A stretch of 64,000 nucleotides of DNA from assembly GCA_900290095.1 (NCBI GenBank), contig OKQS01000003.1:62001-126000 (forward strand), written 5' to 3'. Both the position numbers and the translations under genes were made by a program. Under the pieces are notes generated by a model. It saw only the letters and a program-made list of their open reading frames with translations. It ran no database searches and was not told where the DNA came from. This DNA comes from Khoudiadiopia massiliensis. Lineage in GTDB: Bacteria; Bacillota; Clostridia; Tissierellales; Peptoniphilaceae. Positions 1-9,082 of the stretch are shown in pieces; the stretch's first letter is position 1, and every line of letters begins with the position of its first letter.

Positions 1-255
1 AAGAATAAATATTCAAAAGATCCTACCGCCTTCGCAGCCTTGGGTTACGACACGGTTTATCTAATAAAGCAGGCAATGGAAGAGGCCGGTACAACCGACT
101 ATGACCCGGTCTGCAGGGCTCTTGAAAAGATCAACTTCGACGGAGTTACAGGAGCTTTCAAGTATGACTCCCATCACAATCCGGTAAAATCGGCAACTAT
201 GATCAGAATTGAAGACGGCAAGTACAAGTTCGATTCTATTGTAAGCCCGCGCTAG
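1..255 (+). CDS. livJ: Branched-chain amino-acid ABC transporter, substrate-binding protein (3' end)
   Basis: This is the last 84 codons of a gene that starts before the window; the frame is open from base 1. The segment (ALGYDTVYLIKQAMEEAG near the start, then FDGVTGAFKYDSHHNPVKSA) matches the C-terminal lobe of Leu/Ile/Val-type periplasmic-binding-protein-like receptors. The livH, livM, livG and livF genes follow directly on the same strand, 33 bases downstream. It should be the extracellular lipid-anchored receptor of the importer, but its N-terminus and lipobox are not visible. The ligand (branched-chain amino acid or another amino acid or amide) cannot be told from this fragment. Confidence 0.85.
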   Translation, partial: KNKYSKDPTAFAALGYDTVYLIKQAMEEAGTTDYDPVCRALEKINFDGVTGAFKYDSHHNPVKSATMIRIEDGKYKFDSIVSPR

Positions 256-288
256 ATTACCGCTAGATTAATATAGAAAGGAAAAAAT

Positions 289-1176
289 ATGGAATTTTTA
301 GCCCAAGTTTTTAACGGACTGCAATTAGGCTCCATATACGCCCTGGTCGCACTAGGCTATACCATGGTCTACGGCATTGCCAAGCTGATCAACTTCGCCC
401 ATGGCGACATAATAATGGTGGGCTCATATACGGCTTTCTTCGCCATACATCTATGGCTGGAACCCTCGGGTCTCCCCTATTGGATGGCAATTATCCCGAC
501 AGTTATGGTCTGCACCCTGCTTGGCATGATCATTGAGCGCTTTGCCTATAGGCCTTTAAGGAACTCACCGAAGATTGCCAACCTGATTACAGCCATCGGG
601 GTCAGCCTCCTTTTGGAGCACCTCTTTGTCAAGCTCTTTACAGCCAACGCAAGACCCATCCCGCCCATCCTTCCATCGGGCAGCCTTAAGATCGGGTCGC
701 TTTCAATAATGTATACAACAATCATTACCCTTCTGATTACCATAATTTTGACCACCCTGCTTCAACTCTTCATAAAGAAGACTAAGCGTGGCAAGTCCAT
801 GTTGGCGGTCTCCGAGGACTATGGAGCTTCAACATTGGTGGGAATCAGCGTTGACCATACCCTGTCAATGACTTTTGCGATCGGTTCTGCCCTGGCCGGA
901 GTAGCTTCAATACTCTACATTGCCAGCTACCCCCAGATCCAGCCTTTTATGGGGTCAATGCTTGGAATTAAGGTCTTCACAGCTGCCGTCCTTGGTGGCA
1001 TCGGTTCCATACCGGGAGCCGTTTTCGGGGGCCTGATCCTTGGCATGATCGAGGCTATCACAAGGGCCTATATATCTTCAAAGATGGCTGATGCTATAGT
1101 TTTCGGGGTCCTGATCCTTGTTCTTCTGGTCAAGCCCTCCGGAATATTCGGTGAAGAAGAAACAGAGAAAGTGTAG
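289..1176 (+). CDS. livH: Branched-chain amino-acid ABC transporter permease LivH
   Basis: A 295-residue polytopic membrane protein of the LivH family. The conserved N-terminal motif KLINFAHGD lies near residue 35, and the coupling region with AVLGGIGSIPGAVFGG lies near residue 230. It forms one half of the heterodimeric membrane channel with LivM and imports hydrophobic amino acids using the LivG/LivF ATPases. An AAAGGA ribosome-binding site sits 6 bases before the ATG. It is the first full gene after the receptor gene, and its stop is 7 bases before livM. Confidence 0.93.
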   Translation: MEFLAQVFNGLQLGSIYALVALGYTMVYGIAKLINFAHGDIIMVGSYTAFFAIHLWLEPSGLPYWMAIIPTVMVCTLLGMIIERFAYRPLRNSPKIANLITAIGVSLLLEHLFVKLFTANARPIPPILPSGSLKIGSLSIMYTTIITLLITIILTTLLQLFIKKTKRGKSMLAVSEDYGASTLVGISVDHTLSMTFAIGSALAGVASILYIASYPQIQPFMGSMLGIKVFTAAVLGGIGSIPGAVFGGLILGMIEAITRAYISSKMADAIVFGVLILVLLVKPSGIFGEEETEKV

Positions 1177-1183
1177 GTTTGAT

Positions 1184-2158
1184 ATGACATCATTAAAGAA
1201 AAAACAGTACCTTTCTATCGGCTTGTCCCTGCTTCTCCTTTATGCTTTTATTATGTTCCTTTCGGGAATGGGCCTTCTCAACAGGTACAGTAAAACAATT
1301 CTCAACCTGGTCATGATCTACGTGATCCTTGCATCATCGCTTAATATAACGGTAGGAAACTTGGGTCAGATAACCCTTGGCCATGCAGGATTTATGTCGA
1401 TCGGGGCCTATACGGCGGCTATATTCATGAAGTCCGGATTCTTCCCGGGCCTTGGGGGCTATTTCATCTCCCTCATACTTGGCGGACTCCTGGCAGGCTT
1501 TTTCGGCATCCTCATAGGCATACCGGTCCTCAGGTTGAAGGGCGACTATCTTGCCATCGTCACCCTGGCCTTTGGAGAAATAATCAGGGTTATTATTGAA
1601 AATCTCGGCATTACCGGGGGTGCCCAGGGCATAACAGGCATACCGACAATGAAAAATTTCACGATAATCTATCTTATAACCTGTGCCTGTGTTGCCATGA
1701 TCTATTCAGTAATGACCAGCCGTCACGGCAGAGCTGTTTTGGCCATCCATGACAATGAAATTGCGGCCGAATCCTCTGGCATCAATGTGACCTACCATAA
1801 GACCTGGGCCTTCACCTTGTCGGCCTTTTTCGCAGGGCTTGCAGGAGCCATCTATTCACAAAATATAGGCGTTCTTTCTGCCAATATATTTGACTACAAT
1901 ATGAGCTTCAATATTCTGGTCATGGTTGTTCTTGGCGGCATGGGTTCTTATACAGGCTCAATTATAGCCGCAATAGTTCTGACAATTATGCCTGAGCTTT
2001 TGAGGGCCTTCTCCGACTGGCGCATGATTATCTACTCGGTAATCCTGATCTTGGTCATGATCTTCAGGCCCCAGGGTTTGATGGGCCGTGAGGAGTTCTC
2101 AATATCGAAACATTTCCCCTTTGCAAGGTCGAATGAAAAGGAGGATGAAAATGTCTAA
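1184..2158 (+). CDS. livM: Branched-chain amino-acid ABC transporter permease LivM
   Basis: A 324-residue LivM-family permease with about eight to ten hydrophobic helices. The family motif TLGHAGFMSIGAY is near residue 68 and VVLGGMGSYTGSI is near residue 255. The longer open frame begins at 1118 inside livH; I chose the ATG at 1184 because it gives the normal N-terminus (MTSLKKKQ, then a hydrophobic helix). The ribosome-binding site is weak, so translation may be coupled to livH. It overlaps livG by 8 bases. Confidence 0.92.
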   Translation: MTSLKKKQYLSIGLSLLLLYAFIMFLSGMGLLNRYSKTILNLVMIYVILASSLNITVGNLGQITLGHAGFMSIGAYTAAIFMKSGFFPGLGGYFISLILGGLLAGFFGILIGIPVLRLKGDYLAIVTLAFGEIIRVIIENLGITGGAQGITGIPTMKNFTIIYLITCACVAMIYSVMTSRHGRAVLAIHDNEIAAESSGINVTYHKTWAFTLSAFFAGLAGAIYSQNIGVLSANIFDYNMSFNILVMVVLGGMGSYTGSIIAAIVLTIMPELLRAFSDWRMIIYSVILILVMIFRPQGLMGREEFSISKHFPFARSNEKEDENV

Positions 2159-2933
2159 AGTAATTCTCGAAGGTTCGGGCCTGTCAATGGCCTTCGGAGG
2201 CCTCCACGCCGTCCACCGCCTATCCTTTAAGCTCCACCAGGGTGAGCTTATGGGCCTCATAGGTCCCAACGGAGCCGGCAAGACAACCGTATTTAACATG
2301 CTTTCAGGCCTCTATGCTCCCAGCCAGGGCGAAATCGTCCTTGACGGTGAAATAATTAACGGGACCCCGCCTCACGTTTTGGCAAGAAAGGGTATTGCCA
2401 GGACTTTTCAGAATATAAGGCTTTTTGACTACCTGTCCTGCCTGGACAATGTCAAGGTGTCTATGAACAAGGATATGAAATATAACGTAATGTCCGGGAT
2501 GTTCAGGGGCAAGGCCTATTGGGATGAAGAAAAAGAAAGTGGCGAAAGGGCTCTGGAAATTCTGAAGATATTGGGCATGGAAGACATGGCCAATGTCAGG
2601 GCCGGGTCTCTTCCCTATGGAAACCAGAGAAAGCTCGAAATTGCAAGGGCTATGGGGACAAACCCCAAGGTTCTCCTCCTGGACGAACCGGCTGCCGGTA
2701 TGAATCCCTCGGAAACCGAGGAGCTTATGGAGACCATAAGGCTTATCAAGGATAAGTTCTCCGTATCTGTCCTACTGATTGAGCACGATATGAATCTGGT
2801 TTTGGGAATCTGCCAGCACCTCATTGTCCTCAACCAGGGCCAAATGATTGCCGAAGGTGATCCCAAAGAGGTTATTAATGATCCCGAAGTGGTTACTGCC
2901 TATCTTGGAAAGAACGATAAGGAGGATTTATGA
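2151..2933 (+). CDS. livG: Branched-chain amino-acid ABC transporter ATPase LivG
   Basis: A 260-residue cytoplasmic ABC ATPase of the LivG subfamily. It has a Walker A motif GPNGAGKTT near residue 38 and the LivG-type Q-loop region (RTFQNIRLF). The signature region reads LPYGNQRKLEIARA in place of canonical LSGGQ, which is normal for this subfamily. Walker B is LLLDEPAAGMNP and the switch histidine is in LIEHDM. The start at 2151 is chosen over the upstream in-frame codons because AAAGGAGG precedes it by 7 bases. The ATG overlaps the livM stop, and the end overlaps livF by 4 bases. Confidence 0.93.
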   Translation: MSKVILEGSGLSMAFGGLHAVHRLSFKLHQGELMGLIGPNGAGKTTVFNMLSGLYAPSQGEIVLDGEIINGTPPHVLARKGIARTFQNIRLFDYLSCLDNVKVSMNKDMKYNVMSGMFRGKAYWDEEKESGERALEILKILGMEDMANVRAGSLPYGNQRKLEIARAMGTNPKVLLLDEPAAGMNPSETEELMETIRLIKDKFSVSVLLIEHDMNLVLGICQHLIVLNQGQMIAEGDPKEVINDPEVVTAYLGKNDKEDL

Positions 2934-3643
2934 TATATTTACAGGTCAATAATCTTCATGTGTATTATGGCAATATCCACGCCTTGAAAGGTATTAACCT
3001 CCAGGTCAACCGGGGAGAAGTTGTTTCTCTGATCGGGGCCAACGGTGCCGGAAAAACAACCTCCCTCCAAACAATTTCAGGCCTGCTCCAGGCTAAAGAG
3101 GGCGAAATCCTCTTCAAGGGCAAGCATATTGAAAAGGAGAAGGCTGACAGGATAGCCAGGCAAGGCCTGGTCCAGGTGCCCGAGGGACGAAGGATCTTTT
3201 CAGGTCTTTCAGTCCTGGACAATCTGAAGTTGGGTGCCTTTTCGGTCAAGGCGGATGCGGAAGAAAATATGCATGAAATAAATAAAATTTATAGGCTTTT
3301 CCCGGTTCTACAGGAAAGAAAAAATCAGAAGGCCGGGACCTTGTCCGGTGGCGAGCAACAGATGCTGGCAATGGGCAGAGCCCTTATGGGAAGGCCCGAT
3401 CTCCTGCTTTTGGATGAGCCCTCAATGGGCCTGTCCCCCCTCTTTGTGGAAAAGATCTTTGAGGTAATTTCCCAGCTTAAGGAAAGGGGAACCACAATTC
3501 TTCTTGTGGAGCAGAATGCAAACCTGGCACTTTCAGTTGCCGACCGGGCCTATGTTATGGAAACCGGAAAAATTGTTAAAGAAGGAAGTGCCAAGGAATT
3601 GAGGAATGATCCCTCGGTCAAGGCGGCCTATCTGGGTGCCTGA
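2930..3643 (+). CDS. livF: Branched-chain amino-acid ABC transporter ATPase LivF
   Basis: A 237-residue ABC ATPase, the partner of LivG. It shows Walker A GANGAGKTT near residue 37, signature LSGGEQQMLAMGRALM near residue 137, Walker B LLLLDEPSMGLSP and the LVEQNA switch-region motif typical of LivF. Its ATG overlaps the livG TGA (ATGA). It is the last gene of the liv operon. A strong hairpin starts 42 bases after its stop. Confidence 0.93.
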   Translation: MIYLQVNNLHVYYGNIHALKGINLQVNRGEVVSLIGANGAGKTTSLQTISGLLQAKEGEILFKGKHIEKEKADRIARQGLVQVPEGRRIFSGLSVLDNLKLGAFSVKADAEENMHEINKIYRLFPVLQERKNQKAGTLSGGEQQMLAMGRALMGRPDLLLLDEPSMGLSPLFVEKIFEVISQLKERGTTILLVEQNANLALSVADRAYVMETGKIVKEGSAKELRNDPSVKAAYLGA

Positions 3644-3684
3644 TTTAGAAGAAATTGGGCCGGCGGAATATGAATATAAAATTT

Positions 3685-3730
3685 TAGAGGGGGTTTGCCG
3701 TTTTCGGCAAACCCCCTCTATTGTTTTTTG
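3685..3730. terminator. Perfect 16-bp hairpin terminator after livF
   Basis: TAGAGGGGGTTTGCCG (3685-3700) and its exact reverse complement (3705-3720) are separated by TTTT and followed by a T-rich run (TTGTTTTTT). This is a Rho-independent terminator for the liv operon. The right arm is also the start of the tandem repeat array described separately, and the arm sequence recurs at 4087-4102. Confidence 0.85.
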
Positions 3731-4102
3731 TACTTTTTTAGATGGGTTTTGCCATTTTCAGCGAATCCCCATGAACGCCGGCTTGAGTTTTTTCATGGGG
3801 GTTGTCCAGACTTCGCTGTTTCCCCTTGATCGCCGATCTCAATTCTTTCATGGGTGGTGTCCAGATTTCCTTGTTTCCCCATGATTTTCGTTCCAGCTTG
3901 TGTCAGGGGGGTCTCCCGTTTTTAACGTTTCCCCATGATTTTCGATTCGGCTCCGTTCAATGGGGTTGCCCGATTTTCGGCCTTTCCCCATGATTTTCAG
4001 GTCGGCTTGTGTCAGGGGTGCGCCCCACTTTTCACTGAATCCCCATGATTTTCGGGCGTGATTGAGTCATGGGGATTTTAGTTTTTCGGCAAACCCCCTC
4101 TA
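3712..4102. repeat. Tandem array of seven 53-55 bp hairpin-forming repeats
   Basis: Units begin at 3712, 3767, 3822, 3877, 3931, 3986 and 4041, and an eighth is just started at 4094, giving a period of 53-55 bases. Most units open with CCCCATGA and carry a partly complementary TCATGGGG or TCAGGGG 16-20 bases later, so each can fold into a hairpin. Units are degenerate (roughly 60-80 percent alike by eye), with the best conservation at CCCCATGATTTTCG. TTTTCGGCAAACCCCC occurs at both edges of the array. No convincing open reading frame or ribosome-binding site lies in it. It fills the gap between the convergent livF and MATE genes. Confidence 0.85.
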
Positions 4103-4113
4103 TTTCTTAGCAA

Positions 4114-5487
4114 TCATATCTTAAGCTTGGTCCACTTGCCCTGCTTGAACCTGATAAACATGAAGAGGAAACGGGACATCTGGTCGCAAAAGACTCCCAT
4201 CCAGATGCCATGGAGACCCAGGTTCATAACATTGACAAATAGGATTGTGGTAAAACTCCTGATTATCGTAACCGAGATTGTTGAGGCTATGAGGGTGTAT
4301 TTTACGTCCCCGGCCGACCTCAAGATTCCTCCGAAAATAACCTGCTGGATTTGGAAAAACACTATTATCATGACATAGCGGGCTATAACTTCTCCGATCC
4401 TGATGATCTCGGGATCCTTGAATTGGATGCCATAGTAGGCCCCGGCCGTAAGAAACATCACTGAGGAGAGGAGGATGGCAAGAAAAATTCCCATTCTCTG
4501 GCAAATCTTACCATACTTCAAGGCATCATCTTCGCTCCCCCTACCAAGGCTTTCTCCGGTAAGGGTCATAGCCGCCACCTGCATGCCGTTGCCAAAAGAA
4601 AATCCCATGCTGAGCAAGTTCATGTTAACTTGATGGGCTGCAAAGGCTTCTGTTCCAAGACCTGCAGCAACAACCGCAGTTGTCATAAATCCAACCCTCA
4701 TAAGGAGATTTTCTATGAGAATTGGCAGCCCAAGATTGTTTATGTTCTTCCATTTTTCCATGCTGGGCCACAATTTTTTCCTGCTTATGTATGAGAGTTT
4801 AACGTAGGAGTGTTTTTTAAATAAGGACCTCAAACTCATAAACATGGCGACTATGCTTCCGAACACAGTTGCCAGGGCAGCCCCCTTGATTCCCAGCTGT
4901 GGGAAGCCGAGTTTTCCATAAATCAAAAGATAGTTGAAAACTATATTGACAATAGAAGAAACCATGTTGGTTGTGAAGGCTATGCGCGTGTTGCCTGACC
5001 CCCTCTGGGCCGAGTTTATGATCATGGTCAAGTTGTTAAAAATCAAGCCGGCCATCCTTATCCTGAAATAGATGACTGCGGGCGAATGGGTGTCCTTATT
5101 GGCTCCTGCCAGATTCACTATCTGCCCTGAAAAGGCCAGGGTTAGTAGGGTCGTAAATGTGGTCACAATCAAGGCCACGGCCAGGGCCGTGCTCAGACTT
5201 GCGTTGGCATCTTTTCGGTCACCCTCCCCCAGCCTCCTGGCAACAATTGCCGAGAGGGCCGTTGCCACAGCTATCAATGGGGTCATGGCAAGGTATGTCG
5301 GCTGCATGGTAAGACCGGTAGCAGCGACCGCGACCGGTCCTAATCCCGCAACCATCATTGTATCTATCATTCCTGCAACATCAATAAAAAATGATTCCAA
5401 GACTGCCGGCCAAGCCAGCTTGAAAGCTGATTTGTAATAACTTTTTTGTATATTTCCTTTAGTTCTCGTTATCGTCACTACACACAC
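4114..5487 (-). CDS. MATE family efflux transporter
   Basis: A 457-residue multi-pass membrane protein of the MATE (multidrug and toxin extrusion) family, with about 12 hydrophobic helices. The first conserved block WPAVLESFFIDVAGMIDTMMVAGLG is near residue 26. The frame starts with GTG, and other in-frame GTG codons a few residues on are possible. It lies 19 bases after the ppk2 stop on the same strand, so it is probably the last gene of the potABCD-ppk2 operon. MATE proteins export cationic compounds with Na+ or H+ antiport; the substrate here is unknown. Confidence 0.88.
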   Translation of the reverse strand: MCVVTITRTKGNIQKSYYKSAFKLAWPAVLESFFIDVAGMIDTMMVAGLGPVAVAATGLTMQPTYLAMTPLIAVATALSAIVARRLGEGDRKDANASLSTALAVALIVTTFTTLLTLAFSGQIVNLAGANKDTHSPAVIYFRIRMAGLIFNNLTMIINSAQRGSGNTRIAFTTNMVSSIVNIVFNYLLIYGKLGFPQLGIKGAALATVFGSIVAMFMSLRSLFKKHSYVKLSYISRKKLWPSMEKWKNINNLGLPILIENLLMRVGFMTTAVVAAGLGTEAFAAHQVNMNLLSMGFSFGNGMQVAAMTLTGESLGRGSEDDALKYGKICQRMGIFLAILLSSVMFLTAGAYYGIQFKDPEIIRIGEVIARYVMIIVFFQIQQVIFGGILRSAGDVKYTLIASTISVTIIRSFTTILFVNVMNLGLHGIWMGVFCDQMSRFLFMFIRFKQGKWTKLKI

Positions 5488-5506
5488 TCTTTCATAATTA
5501 CACAGT

Positions 5507-6379
5507 TCAAGGTTTCTGCTTTAATAGGACTTCCCTTTTGGCCTCCATGGCTTCTTTTTGCTCTTTACTTATTTCAGGGTATTTTAATCCCAACATTTTT
5601 AATCTTTCAAGGACTATCTCGCTCACAGCGTAACGAGCATACCATTTTCGATCGGCCGGTATGATAAACCAGGGGGCGTAGTCTTTAGACGTTTTGGAAA
5701 TCATTTCTCCATAGACATCCATATACTCTTTCCAATAAAAACGCTCCTCAACATCGGAAGTCTGAAATTTCCAATTCTTTTCCGGTCTGTCTATCCTGCT
5801 AAGCAGGCGCTCGGTCTGTTCCTCAAATGATACGTTTAGGAAAAATTTGAGTACAACAATGCCGTTCTGGGTCAGGTATTTCTCCCAGTTATTTATCTGC
5901 TCATACCTTTGTTTCCATATTCCCTTATTAACCAGGTCATCAGGTATGGGGTCATGGTCCAGGAGGTCATGAATTCTGGAAACCAGGACATCCTCGTAGT
6001 GGCTCCTGTTAAATATACCGATTTTCCCCCTCTCGGGAAGGGCTTTGTTAACTCTCCACAGGTAATCATGGTCCAACTCCTCACTGGTCGGTTTCTTAAA
6101 AGGCTGAATATCCAGGCCTTGGGGATCAATAAGATTGAAGACTCTCCTGATCAGACCGTCCTTTCCGGCTGCATCCATTGCCTGGACCACTATCAGGAGG
6201 GCATAGGAATTGTCTGCGAAAAGCTTGTCCTGCTCAATACTCATTTCCTCTTTATTTGCAGGAAGCAAGTCATTGTAAACCTCATCCTTTGTAAGCTCTC
6301 CGTCATAGGAAGTGTCCCAATCTTTGATTTTTACTTTTTCATCCTGCTTTACCAGATATTTTTCCCATATTTTACCCAT
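5507..6379 (-). CDS. ppk2: Polyphosphate kinase 2 family phosphotransferase
   Basis: A 290-residue protein of the PPK2 family, which moves phosphate between inorganic polyphosphate and nucleotides. The PPK2 Walker A-like block AMDAAGKDG lies near residue 67. The Walker B-like block RSHYEDVLVSR is near residue 125, and the basic lid region RIDRPEKNWKF is near residue 195. It is a single-domain form of usual length. Its AGGAGG ribosome-binding site overlaps the potD stop codon, so it is translationally tied to the polyamine transporter operon. Whether it makes ATP/GTP from polyphosphate, or acts on mono- or diphosphates, cannot be read from the sequence. Confidence 0.9.
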   Translation of the reverse strand: MGKIWEKYLVKQDEKVKIKDWDTSYDGELTKDEVYNDLLPANKEEMSIEQDKLFADNSYALLIVVQAMDAAGKDGLIRRVFNLIDPQGLDIQPFKKPTSEELDHDYLWRVNKALPERGKIGIFNRSHYEDVLVSRIHDLLDHDPIPDDLVNKGIWKQRYEQINNWEKYLTQNGIVVLKFFLNVSFEEQTERLLSRIDRPEKNWKFQTSDVEERFYWKEYMDVYGEMISKTSKDYAPWFIIPADRKWYARYAVSEIVLERLKMLGLKYPEISKEQKEAMEAKREVLLKQKP

Positions 6380-6388
6380 AGCATCCTC

Positions 6389-7468
6389 CTAACGATTCTT
6401 AACATCTTGCCAATACTCATTATAAACATCTATAAATTCACCCGGATCATTAAATGATTCCAACCTTTTGTGAACTTGGGGATCCGGATAGGCAACCGGA
6501 TTATTTCTGACATCTTCCGGGAGGAGCTTTCTAGCCTCTTCCGAGGGTATTGAGTATCCTACCCATTCGGAATTTCTCGCCATTATATCCGGTCGTAAAA
6601 AAAAGTCAATAAAAGCATGGGCTTCATCAATGTTTTCCGCCCCCTTGGGTATGGCGAAGAGGTCCAACCATATATTCGAGCCCTCTTTAGGTACTATATA
6701 GTCCAAATCCTCGTTTTCCCATATGGCTGCCAGGGCTTCCCCTGAATACATCATGGCCATAGCGCATTCATTATTTATCATTATATCTTTTGACTGGTCT
6801 ATCAGATAGGCATATACAAGAGGATATTGGTCTACCAATCTTTTTTTTGCAGCATCCAAGTCCTTCATGTTTTGAGAGTTCATGGATTTTCCTTCCAAGA
6901 CCAGTCCCACCCCCAAGCTGTCACGGCTTGAATCCATCATAATTATATTTCCCGAGTAATCGGCATTCCAAAGGTTCTGCCATGAGTCAGGCTTATCCTT
7001 TACCATTTTCTTGTTATATAGAATGCCCAGGGTCCCCCAAAAATATGGAAGGGAGTACTTCTGGTCAGGATCGTATGACGGATTCATATATGTCTTGTCA
7101 ACATATTTTGCATTGGGGATCTTGGTATAGTCCAACTCCTCGAGCATATTCTCTTTCCTCATCTTATCCAGCATATATTCTGAAGGAAAAATCAGGTCAT
7201 ACTTGGCTCCCCCGTTTTTAAATTTTACGTATAGGTCCTCATTGGTTGAGAAAGTCGAGTATATGACTTCTATCCCGGTCTCCGCCTCAAATTCCTTAAC
7301 AAGGTCGGGGTCGATGTACTCTCCCCAATTGTAAACATAGACCCTGCGTCCTGCCTTGGCAGATTTTTTATTGTTGCAGGAGCTCAAGATTAATACCATG
7401 CAGATTGAAAGTGCAATAAAAAAAATGCCTGCTAAATTTTTTCTTATGAAATTCTTATTAAAAGTCAT
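6389..7468 (-). CDS. potD: Spermidine/putrescine ABC transporter, substrate-binding lipoprotein PotD
   Basis: A roughly 359-residue extracellular receptor. The N-terminus has a hydrophobic segment ending in the lipobox LSSC, so it is predicted to be lipid-anchored. The mature part begins with VYVYNWGEYIDPDLV, the PotD hallmark, and ends NEYWQDVKNR. An in-frame ATG at 7483 would add five residues; I prefer 7468 because AGGGCAGAG precedes it. It overlaps the end of potC by 11 bases. It is the fourth gene of potABCD. Confidence 0.93.
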   Translation of the reverse strand: MTFNKNFIRKNLAGIFFIALSICMVLILSSCNNKKSAKAGRRVYVYNWGEYIDPDLVKEFEAETGIEVIYSTFSTNEDLYVKFKNGGAKYDLIFPSEYMLDKMRKENMLEELDYTKIPNAKYVDKTYMNPSYDPDQKYSLPYFWGTLGILYNKKMVKDKPDSWQNLWNADYSGNIIMMDSSRDSLGVGLVLEGKSMNSQNMKDLDAAKKRLVDQYPLVYAYLIDQSKDIMINNECAMAMMYSGEALAAIWENEDLDYIVPKEGSNIWLDLFAIPKGAENIDEAHAFIDFFLRPDIMARNSEWVGYSIPSEEARKLLPEDVRNNPVAYPDPQVHKRLESFNDPGEFIDVYNEYWQDVKNR

Positions 7469-8243
7469 TTTCTCTGCCCTCATTCTCGCGACTCCTCAAT
7501 TTATTGACCGACAGGAGCAAGACCAGCATCACGGCAAATAATATAGTTGACATGGCATTGATTTCAGGATTTATACCCCTTCTGGCCATTGAATATACCA
7601 TTGTTGAAATGGTATCCACCCCGTTTCCGGCCGTGAAAAAGGATATGGCAAAATCATCTATTGATATGGTAAAGGCCAAGAGCAGGCCCGACACAATTCC
7701 CGGTTTTATATATGGAAGGATGACGTGCCTAACCGTATTAAAGGGGCCGGCTCCCAAGTCCATTGCCGCTTCCGGCAAGCCCTTTGGCATGGTCTGGAGC
7801 TTGGGCCAGACAGACAGGACTACATAGGGCAAGGTAAATCCTATGTGCGAAAGGAGAAGGCTGAAAAATCCCAGGGGCAGCTTAAATAGGCTGTATACAG
7901 CCATAAAGCCGACTGCCGTGACTATATCGGGATTTATTACTATTACCTGATTTATAACGTTCAGGCCCTTTCTCACCCGACCCCTGTAAAAATAAAAGGC
8001 CAAGGCTCCCAGGGTCCCCACTATACCTGAAATTATAGTTGCAAGGACAGCCACTGTCATGGTGTTCTTAACTGCCGAAAGTATCTCCTTGTTTTCCAAC
8101 ATGGATTGGTACCAGTGGAGGGAAAAACCCTGCCAAAGCCCCCGGCTCTTGCCGCTGTTAAAGGAAAATGCTATCAGGATAATTATTGGGGCATATAAGA
8201 AAAAATAGACCAGGCCTATATAAAATTTTTTTAATACTTTCAT
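7458..8243 (-). CDS. potC: Spermidine/putrescine ABC transporter permease PotC
   Basis: A 261-residue inner-membrane permease with about six helices. The cytoplasmic EAA-type coupling loop reads EAAMDLGAGPFNTVRHVILPYIKPGI near residue 150. It pairs with PotB to form the channel, powered by PotA. Its ATG overlaps the potB stop by 4 bases, and potD begins inside its 3' end. Confidence 0.93.
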   Translation of the reverse strand: MKVLKKFYIGLVYFFLYAPIIILIAFSFNSGKSRGLWQGFSLHWYQSMLENKEILSAVKNTMTVAVLATIISGIVGTLGALAFYFYRGRVRKGLNVINQVIVINPDIVTAVGFMAVYSLFKLPLGFFSLLLSHIGFTLPYVVLSVWPKLQTMPKGLPEAAMDLGAGPFNTVRHVILPYIKPGIVSGLLLAFTISIDDFAISFFTAGNGVDTISTMVYSMARRGINPEINAMSTILFAVMLVLLLSVNKLRSRENEGRENDF

Positions 8244-9082
8244 TGTCTATTTCCCTCCATTGCCGCCTTCTTTTTTCTTCCCCCGTCTTCGTCTTCCTTA
8301 TCTTCATTTGAGAATAAGAGCGAAACAAGCAAAAAAACCATCAATATTATTGACATGGCAAAGCCGTAATTCCAATTTCCGGTAACCGTGAATTGCTGCT
8401 CTATAACATTGCCTATGAGGTTTGTCTTGTTGCCTCCCAAAAGGGTGGTTATCTCAAAGGTGGAAATTGCCGGTATGAAGACCATAGAAATTCCTGAAGC
8501 TATGCCCGGAAAAGACAGGGGCAGCAAAACTCTTGTAAAGGTCTGAAAGCTGTCAGCCCCCAAGTCTCTTGCCGCCTCAATCAGGCTCTGATCGATTTTT
8601 TCCAAAGAAGTGTATATTGGCAATATCATAAAAGGAAGGAAGTTATAAACCATCCCTATGACTACCGCCGTTTCACTGTAAAGTATATCTATGGGTTTCA
8701 TTCCCATTGACATAAGGATCCCTGAAACTATCCCCCTCCTGGATAATATTGTTGTCCATGAATAGGTTCTCAATAGGAAATTCATCCACATGGGAATAAT
8801 TATTAGAGTTAAGGCCACAGACCTGTAATTGCCCTTAATGCCGGCAATGAAATAGGCCATGGGATAGGCCAGGACCAGGCAGATAATGCTTGTTAAAACG
8901 GCAACCTTCAGTGACCTGAATAGGGTCCTCAGTGCCCCTCCTGAGAAAAACCTTTGAAAGTTGACCAGACTGAAGCTTCCCTCAAAGCTGAATGCATAGT
9001 AAAAGGTCATGATGAGCGGGATAAGGACAAAAATTATGGCCCATACAAAGTATGGGGAGGTCATCTTTCTGATATCTTTCAT
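8240..9082 (-). CDS. potB: Spermidine/putrescine ABC transporter permease PotB
   Basis: A 280-residue membrane permease with a coupling loop [26 protein letters not shown] near residue 170 and six predicted helices. The C-terminus carries a short charged tail rich in Lys, Asp and Glu. It overlaps potA and potC by 4 bases each, which indicates tight translational coupling. Confidence 0.93.
   Translation of the reverse strand: MKDIRKMTSPYFVWAIIFVLIPLIMTFYYAFSFEGSFSLVNFQRFFSGGALRTLFRSLKVAVLTSIICLVLAYPMAYFIAGIKGNYRSVALTLIIIPMWMNFLLRTYSWTTILSRRGIVSGILMSMGMKPIDILYSETAVVIGMVYNFLPFMILPIYTSLEKIDQSLIEAARDLGADSFQTFTRVLLPLSFPGIASGISMVFIPAISTFEITTLLGGNKTNLIGNVIEQQFTVTGNWNYGFAMSIILMVFLLVSLLFSNEDKEDEDGGRKKKAAMEGNRQ

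Noticed and set aside
3712-4102. CRISPR array
   Set aside because: The periodic units are degenerate over their whole length with no constant repeat plus unique spacer pattern, and no cas genes are nearby.
5909-6457. 182-codon plus-strand frame
   Set aside because: It is antisense to ppk2 and potD, which have clear motifs and ribosome-binding sites.
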